From: SIG307 sp045596385
Lineage (GTDB): Bacteria > Bacillota > Clostridia > Lachnospirales > Lachnospiraceae
NCBI GenBank assembly: GCA_045596385.1
Contig: JAZOCC010000003.1
Location: forward strand, 1-30,677
Direction: 5' to 3'
DNA: 30,677 nt
The notes beneath the pieces are model-generated. The model was given only the letters and a program-made list of their open reading frames with translations. It made no database searches and was not told where the DNA came from. Made by a program: the position numbers and the translations under genes. This document shows, piece by piece, positions 15,381 to 22,978 of this stretch (positions within the stretch are counted from its first letter, which is position 1; each line of letters opens with the position of its first letter).

Positions 15381-15473
15381 GGGAGTCGAGTACTTAGTCA
15401 ACATCTCAGAAGCCTTGTATTATGCGGTTTCCGAGACTTTTGTTTTTGACGCACCCCGGTTTTACCCCAGTTT
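15381..15473 (+). repeat. Right copy of the ~92-bp imperfect direct repeat
   Basis: Partner of 13597-13688 (about 83% identical by hand, one 1-nt insertion). It lies between the terminator and the 3' end of plsY. The rest of the gap 15131-15515 holds the structured element and terminator described separately. Confidence 0.85.
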
Positions 15474-15515
15474 TTTTCACACGGAAGCCCGTTCGCATCT
15501 CACCCTTTTACACTC

Positions 15516-16136
15516 TCATCCACGTCCGCCCAACCGGAACTTCGACTCCGTACCGGCTTTCAATCGTTTGAAGTTCTCCTTATGCCGAATTGCCATAAAA
15601 AGAACCATTGCCGCCATGATCCATATTGCAGATGTCTGCGCCTGAAACAATAATAAAAGTAACGGACAACATAACATTGCTATCACGGTTGCCAATGACA
15701 TGTATTTTGTGGTCAATAAAAGCACAATCATAATCACGGTTGCTATCAGACCGACACGCCAGTCCACCACCCATACGGTAGATAGCGTAACAAGGAATCC
15801 TTTGCCACCCTTAAACCCGTACCATACCGGAAAAGCATGACCTAACATAGCAAACAAACCGGTATATGCTGCCCCGAATTGGAACAAATCGTAATTCCGT
15901 TCAAATAGATTTGCGAAAATGACTACTACCACCGCCGCTTTCGATAAATCCAGCGCCATAACCCACCAGGCCCATCGATTTCCGAAGGTACGCTTAAAGT
16001 TTGTAAAACCCGGATTTCCGCTTCCGCACTCACGAATATCCTTCTTATAAATCAGCTTTGAAAACGTAATTGCCGGATTCCATCCGGAAACCAGATATGC
16101 CACCAACGCCGCCAAAAACAAAAGTAAAATTTTCAT
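15516..16136 (-). CDS. plsY: Acyl-phosphate:glycerol-3-phosphate acyltransferase PlsY
   Basis: 206 aa integral membrane protein with about five to seven hydrophobic helices. The three family motifs are present: GSGNPGFTN (38-46), GHAFPVWYGFKGGKG (99-113) and RHKENFKRLKAG (184-195). PlsY transfers the acyl chain from acyl-phosphate to glycerol-3-phosphate, giving lysophosphatidic acid, the first committed step of phospholipid synthesis in most bacteria. It lies 12 nt downstream of fakA, whose product makes acyl-phosphate, so kinase and consumer are co-transcribed. AAGGGGG lies 7 nt before the ATG. Last gene of the operon. Confidence 0.93.
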   Translation of the reverse strand: MKILLLFLAALVAYLVSGWNPAITFSKLIYKKDIRECGSGNPGFTNFKRTFGNRWAWWVMALDLSKAAVVVVIFANLFERNYDLFQFGAAYTGLFAMLGHAFPVWYGFKGGKGFLVTLSTVWVVDWRVGLIATVIMIVLLLTTKYMSLATVIAMLCCPLLLLLFQAQTSAIWIMAAMVLFMAIRHKENFKRLKAGTESKFRLGGRG

Positions 16137-16148
16137 TCGTCTGCCCCC

Positions 16149-17789
16149 TTATTCCAAAATTAAAATATAATCGTAGATTTCCTGCATTCCATCGATTACA
16201 TAAACTTCTTTCCCGGGATACCGTGCCAGGATGTGACGTTCCACGTTCTCAGCTTCTGACGCATCCGCATCTTTTCCCCGAAGCAAAATGCAAATTTCGA
16301 ATTCTTTTTCGGAAAGCTTTTCCACAGTTTCGCAAACCGCATCGAACCGTTTTTCTTTGGCCGTCAATATATCCTTCCCAACAAACCCAATGTATTCTCC
16401 GGCGCGTACCCCCTCCGTGTCACGGACACTTTTGGAAATTTCTGCAGTAATAACCCCCTGCATCGCCGCTGTCAGCTCCTCCTGTATCTCATCCGTATTT
16501 CGTGACTCGAAAGACAACATGGAAAGTGCCGCATACCCGTCTCCGACAGTACGACTATCAATAACACGCACATCGGATTCTTTATACATCCCAGCAGCCT
16601 GCTTTGCCGTAAGAATAATATTCCCGTTATTCGGTAGCACAAATATAGTATCTGCATTGGTCTGCCGAAAGGCCTCTAAAAACTCCTCTGCAGAAGGATT
16701 CATACTCTGTCCTCCGTCTACGATCACGTCCGCCCCACGCTCCGAAAAAAGTTGCTTGATTCCGTCGCCGGAAGCTACCGCAACCACTCCGTATGATTTC
16801 CTCTCGCGCTGCGGCTTTGCCGAAACCTGAATCCCGTCCGTTGTTGTATTATTATGCTGCAAAGACATATTTTCAATTTTTATCTTTAGAAATTCTCCGT
16901 ACTGCTGACAAAACGCCAGCACCTTATCCGGTGTCATGGTATGGATATGAATTTTTATAATGCTTCCTGTTTTAAATGCAACCACACTGTCTCCGATTCC
17001 CTTGAGATATTCGGTAAGCACTACTACCTTAAAGTTTTCCGGATCGGTCTTACATCGTTGTAAGCGCAATAAAAGTTCGGTACAGTATCCATATTCTAAA
17101 ACACTGTCTTCGGTAAACAGATTTAAATCATACTCCGGTTCTTCCGTTTGTAATGGCTGTAGGTCCGCCACGCTTTCCTCTCCGGTCAGTGCTCCCAGCA
17201 TTCCTTCCAGAATACAAATCAGACCGGCTCCTCCGGAATCCACAACACCCGCTTTCTTTAATACCGGAAGCATCTCTGGAGTCTGTTGCAGAGTGCGTTT
17301 TGCTTCTCCCAGAAAATCCCGAAGTAACATTTCTATATCAGCCGCCGCTTTATCGGATATATATTCCGTTGCGCAACGCATTATCGTCAACATCGTCCCC
17401 TCTGCCGGTTCCATCACCGCACTGTAAGAGTGTTTCACTCCCTTTCCGAATGCCGTTATGATATCCGAATTGTCTGCTGTATCCTTTCCGGCAAACCCAT
17501 CTGCAATGCCTTCGAATATTTGGGAAAGTATAACACCGGAATTTCCTCTGGCCGCAAGCAACATTCCATCGGAAATACGGCGCGATGTTTCTCCAAGACT
17601 TTCTACTCCTTTCCCGATCGCATCTGCGCCGCCCATAATGGTCAGCAGCATATTACTGCCGGTGTCTCCGTCCGGTATCGGAAACACATTTAAGTTATTC
17701 ACGGTCTGCGCATGAACACGCAGATTACTGCAACCAGCCTGTACCATTTTGGCAAACAGCATCCCATCTATCGTTTGTATATTCTTCAT
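16149..17789 (-). CDS. fakA: Fatty acid kinase subunit FakA (DhaL-like ATP-binding protein)
   Basis: 546 aa, normal for FakA/YloV. The N-terminal DhaL kinase domain (~1-200) has NNLNVFPIPDGDTGSN (31-46), whose Asp40 and Asp42 bind the magnesium ions holding ATP, and AARGNSGVILSQ (79-90). A middle domain includes IKIHIHTMTPDKVL, and the C-terminal part (~330-546) is the FakB-interacting type. FakA phosphorylates the fatty acid carried by FakB to acyl-phosphate. It lies 38 nt after the fakB stop and 12 nt before plsY. The start is supported by AAGGG 9 nt upstream. Confidence 0.92.
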   Translation of the reverse strand: MKNIQTIDGMLFAKMVQAGCSNLRVHAQTVNNLNVFPIPDGDTGSNMLLTIMGGADAIGKGVESLGETSRRISDGMLLAARGNSGVILSQIFEGIADGFAGKDTADNSDIITAFGKGVKHSYSAVMEPAEGTMLTIMRCATEYISDKAAADIEMLLRDFLGEAKRTLQQTPEMLPVLKKAGVVDSGGAGLICILEGMLGALTGEESVADLQPLQTEEPEYDLNLFTEDSVLEYGYCTELLLRLQRCKTDPENFKVVVLTEYLKGIGDSVVAFKTGSIIKIHIHTMTPDKVLAFCQQYGEFLKIKIENMSLQHNNTTTDGIQVSAKPQRERKSYGVVAVASGDGIKQLFSERGADVIVDGGQSMNPSAEEFLEAFRQTNADTIFVLPNNGNIILTAKQAAGMYKESDVRVIDSRTVGDGYAALSMLSFESRNTDEIQEELTAAMQGVITAEISKSVRDTEGVRAGEYIGFVGKDILTAKEKRFDAVCETVEKLSEKEFEICILLRGKDADASEAENVERHILARYPGKEVYVIDGMQEIYDYILILE

Positions 17790-17827
17790 CTTCTTTTTCC
17801 CTTCTGTCTATCCTCCTCCGAAATTCA

Positions 17828-18724
17828 TCACAGTTCCTCTGCCGCAAACGTTACCGTTTTACCGAATGCCCAAATACCGATAGTATCCGGCCCCACCGAT
17901 GCACCGACAATCGGACCGATATATCCTACCTCAATGTCTTTACACGGAATCTCACTTTCCACCATCTTCTTTAGTTCATCGATTTCCTCTTGCCGGCAAT
18001 CCGCATGTGCAATATATAACGTCTGGTTTTCTGCATCCACAATATTTTCTTTCATTAAAGCTACAATTTCCCGTAAAGCTGCCTGTCTTCCCTTTACTTT
18101 CTTATAAGCAGCCTGTGCACCGTTTGCATCCGCAATCAGGATTGGCTTGACTCCCATCAAATTTCCAAAAAACGCTGACGGTGCAGATACACGACCGGCT
18201 CTTTTCAGATGCTCTAATGTATGTACGGTAGCAAACTCCTGTACATTCTTTCGAATTTTCACGATATAAGAATGTATTTCATCCGCACTCTTCCCCTGGT
18301 TTGCCAGCTTTGCCGCCTCTATGGCAAGCATCCCTTCTCCGATACAGGCATTCAGAGAATCAATGCAGTAGATGGACGCCTCCGGATACTTTGTGAGTAA
18401 CCTTTGCGCCGTCACATATCCCGTATTCACCGAGCCGGAATTTTTAGCACTGCATCCGATATATACAATGTCATATCCTTCATCCAAATATTTTCCGAAC
18501 ACTCTGTTAAATTCTTCCACCGATACTTGGGCCGTCGTAATACGTTTGCCTTCACGAATCGTGTCATACAACCGTTGCGCTTCTTCCTTACTCCAGGTCA
18601 GCAATGCCGGAGCTTCTTTCCCGTCCTCAATTGTAGACATCCTTGCATAGTCGATGTCGTACTTTTTTAATTGTTCCTCATTCAGATCCGCACAGGAATC
18701 CGTGATAATCTTTACGTTTCTCAT
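17828..18724 (-). CDS. fakB: Fatty-acid-binding DegV family protein, probable FakB
   Basis: 298 aa, full length for DegV/FakB. Recognisable are KIITDSCADL (5-14), TTAQVS (63-68, the hydroxyl residues that hold the fatty acid carboxylate), LKRAGRVS (173-180) and GPIVGASVGPDTIG (270-283). In most FakB proteins the last block reads G(T/A)H.GP, with a conserved His at the binding site; here the position is Ser276. FakB presents a bound fatty acid to FakA. Placement directly before fakA and plsY makes this role more likely than another DegV function. AAGGGG lies 6 nt before the ATG. Chain-length preference is not deducible. Confidence 0.88.
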   Translation of the reverse strand: MRNVKIITDSCADLNEEQLKKYDIDYARMSTIEDGKEAPALLTWSKEEAQRLYDTIREGKRITTAQVSVEEFNRVFGKYLDEGYDIVYIGCSAKNSGSVNTGYVTAQRLLTKYPEASIYCIDSLNACIGEGMLAIEAAKLANQGKSADEIHSYIVKIRKNVQEFATVHTLEHLKRAGRVSAPSAFFGNLMGVKPILIADANGAQAAYKKVKGRQAALREIVALMKENIVDAENQTLYIAHADCRQEEIDELKKMVESEIPCKDIEVGYIGPIVGASVGPDTIGIWAFGKTVTFAAEEL

Positions 18725-18769
18725 GGTAAACCCCTTTCATCTCAGTAAAATAGTATCGTTGCCCAATTA

Positions 18770-19324
18770 TTACTTCTCAATTTTTTCTTCTTTTGCCTTC
18801 CCGAACAATATCGTTACAATATCAAACACAGCATCCACAATTAATGTAACGCCTACAAATACCCAAAGCATGCCGGTCGTTGTAAACGGATTCATTAAAA
18901 TAACCGCAGCACACAGTAATGAAATCACCGCACCGATTGCGGCCAAATACCACCGCTTCCATTTTAAGCGCAACATATCGACAGTCAATTGTACCTTTCC
19001 GAAGCCGGTGACAAGTATCGTTATTCCGTAGAGGATTGTTAAAATCGGAAATGTTGCCACAAACCAATGTGACTTACAAATACAAAAAATGCCGGCCGCT
19101 ACATAAATCAATCCCTTATGCAATTTTTTGCTTCCCATTGCCAACAACGGCTCCGTACGTACATAAGAGATTACGGACGCTACGCCCATAATACACAAAA
19201 ATGCTCCGAACGCTGCGATAATGCCTGTTGTGAATCCGACCGGGTTAATCAATAACAAAATACCGACCAAAATTTTAAATAGCCCTGATACTACGCCGCT
19301 CAATCCTGTTTTTTTCTCTTTCAT
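18770..19324 (-). CDS. DUF308 (HdeD-like) membrane protein, copy 1
   Basis: 184 aa with about six hydrophobic helices in three pairs, as in HdeD-type DUF308 proteins; function unknown in Firmicutes. The stretch ILLLINPVGFTTGII is shared with the copy at 22979, and the two are clear paralogs. It is the first gene of an apparent operon with fakB (45-nt gap, no terminator), fakA and plsY, so a link with membrane lipid or membrane stress is plausible but unproven. AAGGAG lies about 10 nt before the ATG. Its promoter overlaps a 36-bp palindrome. Confidence 0.85.
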   Translation of the reverse strand: MKEKKTGLSGVVSGLFKILVGILLLINPVGFTTGIIAAFGAFLCIMGVASVISYVRTEPLLAMGSKKLHKGLIYVAAGIFCICKSHWFVATFPILTILYGITILVTGFGKVQLTVDMLRLKWKRWYLAAIGAVISLLCAAVILMNPFTTTGMLWVFVGVTLIVDAVFDIVTILFGKAKEEKIEK

Positions 19325-19362
19325 TCGTACATCTCTCCTTATATTTTTTCTTATAGCACTAG

Positions 19363-19392
19363 TTTATACTTCTTTCTTCAAGTATACCTCAA
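19363..19392 (-). promoter_or_regulatory. Promoter of the DUF308-fakB-fakA-plsY operon
   Basis: Minus strand: -35 TTGAGG (19387-19392), 18-nt spacer, -10 TATAAA (19363-19368). The -35 overlaps the end of the palindrome at 19389-19424, the usual arrangement for repression. Confidence 0.55.
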
Positions 19393-19424
19393 CTGAACTT
19401 CAACAATTGTTGAAGTTCAGTTGA
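19389..19424. promoter_or_regulatory. 36-bp perfect palindrome, probable operator
   Basis: The half TCAACTGAACTTCAACAA is followed at once by its exact reverse complement, with no loop. Each arm contains a smaller palindrome TGAA-C-TTCA, so the site could bind two regulator dimers. It lies in the divergent region between the fak operon and the PF06541 gene. No T run follows and no gene ends here, so it is not a terminator. Confidence 0.8.
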
Positions 19425-19492
19425 TGCTGAATTGATACATCGACTTTATACTCTCTTTATAGATTATTTGTGAAAGGTATGGTAAAATAACT

Positions 19493-20218
19493 TTGTTACT
19501 ACAACTAGCTTTTCTATTTTTCATGGGATCTGTCATCGGTTGGGGACTTGAAGTTCTCTTCCGCCGATTTATATCCTATACGAATCCGGAACGAAAATGG
19601 ATTAATCCGGGGTTTTGTACCGGACCGTACCTTCCCTTGTACGGTTTTTGTTTATGTGCTTTATATCTGATTGCTTCACTGGAAAGCTTCATTCCTATCG
19701 AGAATACGTGTGCAAACAGAATTGTCCTTTTCCTTGTTATGACCCTTTGTATGACAATTATAGAATATATTTCCGGTGTCTTTGCGTTGAAAATACTGAA
19801 AGTACGACTTTGGGACTACAGCAACGAACGGGGAAATCTGCAAGGCATCATCTGTCCGCGCTTTTCCGCTATTTGGGCAGTTTTAGGTGCCGTATACTAC
19901 TTTTTGATTCACCCGTTTATCAAAACCTCACTGGTCTGGTTATCCCAAAACCTTGCCTTTTCCTTTTTCATCGGCATGTTTTTCGGTATCTTTTTCATGG
20001 ATGTAGCACACTCGGCACAGCTTGTTGCAAAACTGAAAAAGTTTGCGGAAGAAAACGATGTCATTGTCCGTTACGAGACCTTCAAGGAGGGAATACGTGC
20101 ATCCTATGAGGCAAGTGCAAAAAAATACCGCTTTTTCCGCCCGTTGCACAGCAACCGTCCGCTTTCGGACATTTTAAAAGATATCCGGGACTCTTTCGAG
20201 CACCGCAAAAAGAATTAG
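19493..20218 (+). CDS. PF06541-type multi-spanning membrane protein (annotated as putative ABC-transporter type IV)
   Basis: 241 aa with about five to six hydrophobic helices and a charged C-terminal tail (~175-241). GSVIGWGLEVLFRR near the start, NPGFCTGPYLPLYG (38-51) and LWDYSNERGNLQGIICPRFS are the conserved blocks of PF06541. Despite the family name no transport function is proven. The TTG start at 19493 is needed for the first helix but lacks a good ribosome site; an extended -10 (TG-G-TAAAAT, 19480-19488) is so close that it would give an almost leaderless mRNA. An ATG at 19523 would cut the first helix. It lies 17 nt before the response regulator, so it probably belongs to the same operon. 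Confidence 0.75.
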   Translation: MLLQLAFLFFMGSVIGWGLEVLFRRFISYTNPERKWINPGFCTGPYLPLYGFCLCALYLIASLESFIPIENTCANRIVLFLVMTLCMTIIEYISGVFALKILKVRLWDYSNERGNLQGIICPRFSAIWAVLGAVYYFLIHPFIKTSLVWLSQNLAFSFFIGMFFGIFFMDVAHSAQLVAKLKKFAEENDVIVRYETFKEGIRASYEASAKKYRFFRPLHSNRPLSDILKDIRDSFEHRKKN

Positions 20219-20235
20219 TTTCTCAGGAGGTATCT

Positions 20236-20907
20236 ATGTTAAAAATACTCATCGCAGAAGACGACCACGAATTATGCCAGCTTTTTTCCCATGTCCTGAT
20301 CAAAAACGGATACACGGTAAAAGGTGTCTCCAACGGCCAGGAGGCCTTGGATGCCGTTCACAGCGACTACTACGACTTAATCATTTCGGATATTATGATG
20401 CCGGTCATGGACGGATACGAATTCGTCCGGTCGCTGCGAGAATCCGGATATACCACTCCGGTTCTTATGATTACCGCTAAAGATGCCTTTGACGACATGC
20501 GCCTTGGTTTTCTCTCCGGTAGTGACGACTATATGGTAAAGCCGATCAATGTCAATGAAATGGTACTACGTGTCGGTGCTCTTCTCAGACGTGCTCAGAT
20601 GATTAACGAGCGACGCCAGGTCATCGGCAATACCATTTTGGAATGTGATTCCCTTTCCGTACTTACAGAGAGTGAATCCGTTATCCTTCCTCAAAAGGAA
20701 TTCATGCTACTGTATAAAATGGTTTCCTATCCGGGTCGTATCTTTACCAGACAGCAACTGATGGATGAAATCTGGGGATATGATTCCGACAGTGACACTC
20801 ACACAGTTGATGTACACATCGGCAGACTCCGGGAACGTTTTCGTGACAATCCCGATTTTAAAATTGTCACCATGCGTGGTGTCGGCTATAAGGTGGTGAA
20901 ATTATGA
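20236..20907 (+). CDS. OmpR-family response regulator
   Basis: 223 aa. The receiver domain (1-120) has the acidic pocket Glu8-Asp9-Asp10, phospho-acceptor Asp52 in IISDIMMP, Thr80 and Lys102. The C-terminal winged helix (~128-223) ends with HTVDVHIGRLRERF and MRGVGYKVVKL, typical of OmpR/PhoB DNA-binding domains. AGGAGG lies 5 nt before the ATG. It overlaps the kinase gene by 4 nt (ATGA), so both are translationally coupled. Targets unknown; the PF06541 membrane gene just upstream is likely part of the same function. Confidence 0.93.
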   Translation: MLKILIAEDDHELCQLFSHVLIKNGYTVKGVSNGQEALDAVHSDYYDLIISDIMMPVMDGYEFVRSLRESGYTTPVLMITAKDAFDDMRLGFLSGSDDYMVKPINVNEMVLRVGALLRRAQMINERRQVIGNTILECDSLSVLTESESVILPQKEFMLLYKMVSYPGRIFTRQQLMDEIWGYDSDSDTHTVDVHIGRLRERFRDNPDFKIVTMRGVGYKVVKL

Positions 20908-21962
20908 AACATCGGGAAGCCTTCGAACGAATCCGGCACCAAAAAAACAACCTGAGTCTCCGGGTAAAACTAACCCTGCTGGTTACAGCAGAGCTGGTTT
21001 TCAGCATTCTAATCGCACTGGGACTTGCCACAGTATTTGAACATTTTTTGTTTCGATACGACTCCAGCCTGTTCCTTGTTTTCTCACTGTTGGGAATCAG
21101 TCTCCTTATCGGTATCTTTGTCACGAGTCAGTTGGCCCGCTTATTTTTCGATCCGATAAAAAAGCTGCAAAAATCCATGGAACAAGTAGCCGACGGTGAT
21201 TTTTCCATCCAACTGGAAACCAAAACTTCCTCTAAGGAAATTCGGGAAATATATTCCGGTTTCAATCTGATGGTACACGAGCTGGCAGCCACAGAAATTT
21301 TGCAAACCGATTTTGTTTCCAATGTTTCCCACGAGTTTAAAACTCCGATTAATGCAATCGAGGGTTATACTACTCTGTTGCAGGGCAGTGAAACTCTGGA
21401 TGCCGAACAGGAGCAATATGTAGATAAAATATTATTTAATACCAAACGTCTTTCCTCCCTTGTAGGAAATATTTTATTACTCTCTAAAATTGAAAACCAG
21501 TCCATCCAGACAAAGCAAAACACTTTTCGTCTGGATGAACAAATCCGTCAATCCATTGTGGCATTAGAACCTGCATGGGAACCAAAAGATATTGAATTCG
21601 ATGTGGAACTGGAATGTATCGAATACCTGGGCAACGAAGGTCTTTTACATCATGTATGGGACAACTTAATCGGAAACGCCGTTAAATTCAGTCCTTTGTG
21701 CGGTCTCATCACGCTCCGGCTTACAAAACACAAGGATACTATTATTTTCACCATCGAGGATAACGGTCCCGGTCTTTCCGACGAAGCCCAAAAGCATTTA
21801 TTCGATAAATTTTATCAGGCCGACAGTTCTCATAAAGAAGAAGGTAACGGTCTCGGTCTTGCCCTGGTAAAACAAATTCTACTTAACACCGGTGGCGAAA
21901 TCTATACGGAGAACCTTTCTGCCGGTGGTTGTCGTTTTACCGTCACATTACATGAAGCCTAA
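20904..21962 (+). CDS. Sensor histidine kinase
   Basis: 352 aa. Two transmembrane helices (~23-47 and 56-76) enclose an external loop of only about 8-10 residues, so the stimulus is probably sensed in the membrane or through a partner. A HAMP linker (~78-130) is followed by the dimerisation domain with phospho-acceptor His143 (NVSHEFKTPINA) and the ATPase domain with Asn254 (WDNLIGNAVKF), DNGPG (286-290) and GNGLGLA (314-320). All catalytic motifs are intact. Partner of the overlapping response regulator; the operon ends at a strong terminator. Confidence 0.93.
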   Translation: MKHREAFERIRHQKNNLSLRVKLTLLVTAELVFSILIALGLATVFEHFLFRYDSSLFLVFSLLGISLLIGIFVTSQLARLFFDPIKKLQKSMEQVADGDFSIQLETKTSSKEIREIYSGFNLMVHELAATEILQTDFVSNVSHEFKTPINAIEGYTTLLQGSETLDAEQEQYVDKILFNTKRLSSLVGNILLLSKIENQSIQTKQNTFRLDEQIRQSIVALEPAWEPKDIEFDVELECIEYLGNEGLLHHVWDNLIGNAVKFSPLCGLITLRLTKHKDTIIFTIEDNGPGLSDEAQKHLFDKFYQADSSHKEEGNGLGLALVKQILLNTGGEIYTENLSAGGCRFTVTLHEA

Positions 21963-21982
21963 TAGATGAATATCCGCAAGTG

Positions 21983-22010
21983 GGGCAAGATGTTTCTATC
22001 TTGCCCTTTT
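21983..22010 (+). terminator. Terminator of the PF06541/two-component operon
   Basis: GGGCAAGAT pairs with ATCTTGCCC around GTTTCT, followed by TTTT (22007-22010). It lies 20 nt past the kinase stop, before the convergent SCP2-like gene. Confidence 0.88.
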
Positions 22011-22040
22011 ACACAACTCAAAATTACGTTTAAACAAATT

Positions 22041-22367
22041 CTACTTTTTCTTACACACAAACGGCAGCATCTCCAACTGATCCACATTTCCATAAGCTCT
22101 TATTTTCTCGTTCGTGTATGCGTTCATCGGTTGTAGCTTCCCTTCTGCCATTTCCAGTATCGTTTCCGCCGTCCCGACAATGATTACGTTCCTGTCATAA
22201 TACTCATAAGGCTCTACATTAATTTTCCCGTCATCAATTTCCAGGTAAAATGCACCTTCCGCCTCTCCTTCCACATTAAACTGAAACGCAACATGTCCTA
22301 CCGTTTTACTGACCTTTGCCTTTTTTACAGCATCTCTTACCTTCTGCACTAACTCTTCATAAGTCAT
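22041..22367 (-). CDS. SCP2 sterol-carrier-like domain protein
   Basis: 108 aa, a single small alpha/beta domain with no signal or membrane helix. The pattern FQFNVEGEAEGAFYLEIDDGKINVEPY, then a hydrophobic helix (TAETILEMAEGKLQPMNAY) and GNVDQLEML, is that of the SCP2 fold, which binds lipids or other hydrophobic molecules in the cytoplasm. Ligand unknown. The start overlaps the end of the upstream membrane gene by 11 nt; AGGAGG lies 8 nt before the ATG inside that gene, so translation is coupled. Last gene of a three-gene operon. Confidence 0.8.
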   Translation of the reverse strand: MTYEELVQKVRDAVKKAKVSKTVGHVAFQFNVEGEAEGAFYLEIDDGKINVEPYEYYDRNVIIVGTAETILEMAEGKLQPMNAYTNEKIRAYGNVDQLEMLPFVCKKK

Positions 22368-22959
22368 TGCTTCTACCTCCTCCTATATAGCTCTGCTCTT
22401 TCACCAGCTTCGGATAAACCAGCACCTTAAATAAAAAACCGAAACTCTGAATAAAAAATATAATTGCCACTACCACATTCATTCCCATAAAATCATCTAC
22501 AGGTTTTAACAAAGATGCAACTCCTGACAGAATCTCAAGACAACCTATTGCCTGAAACCATCTCCAGCCCGATATGTTTTCCTCCTTCAACTCACTTGCA
22601 TCAATCACTTTTAATACTCCCAAAAACAATTCCCATACCCCAAAGAAAAAAGGAAGTATGGCCGGAAGAATCATCTGGTTAAACAAAGGAAACAACGATA
22701 ACAGCATTGTACACATCCCATCCGCCAACAGCCATTGCGAACCGTGTAACTGCGCCTTTTTCCTCACATATACGACTACATTTATACTTCCGACAAGAAA
22801 CATGAGAATTCCAAGATATACCGCTGTTTCTACCAGTTTTTCTCCCGGATTATGCAACGCAAGCACTCCCCCGCCTATCAAAAGAAACTGCGCTATGACC
22901 CAGCATCTCCGTACCCATGTGAACTCTGCTTTTGTTTTCTTCGAAAGATATGTATTCAT
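22357..22959 (-). CDS. DUF308-like membrane protein, divergent copy
   Basis: 200 aa with about six hydrophobic helices in pairs, resembling HdeD/DUF308 proteins but clearly more diverged than the neighbours at 18770 and 22979. The start is uncertain: the ATG at 22959 (MNTYLSKKTK) has GGAAGG 12 nt upstream; an in-frame ATG at 22971 has GGAAGG directly against it. The gene begins 19 nt after the upstream DUF308 stop and overlaps the SCP2-like gene. Function unknown. Confidence 0.78.
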   Translation of the reverse strand: MNTYLSKKTKAEFTWVRRCWVIAQFLLIGGGVLALHNPGEKLVETAVYLGILMFLVGSINVVVYVRKKAQLHGSQWLLADGMCTMLLSLFPLFNQMILPAILPFFFGVWELFLGVLKVIDASELKEENISGWRWFQAIGCLEILSGVASLLKPVDDFMGMNVVVAIIFFIQSFGFLFKVLVYPKLVKEQSYIGGGRSNDL

Positions 22960-22978
22960 TAGTGGTAACATCCTTCCA

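Noticed and set aside
15130..15404. Several overlapping short open frames (61-85 codons) on both strands across the GC-rich element
   Set aside because: They run through palindromic DNA, lack ribosome sites and are rich in Arg, Ser, Ala and Pro on both strands. They are better explained as by-products of the structured element.
19389..19424. The palindrome as a transcription terminator
   Set aside because: It lies between two divergent gene starts, has no T run and no loop, and overlaps a -35 element.
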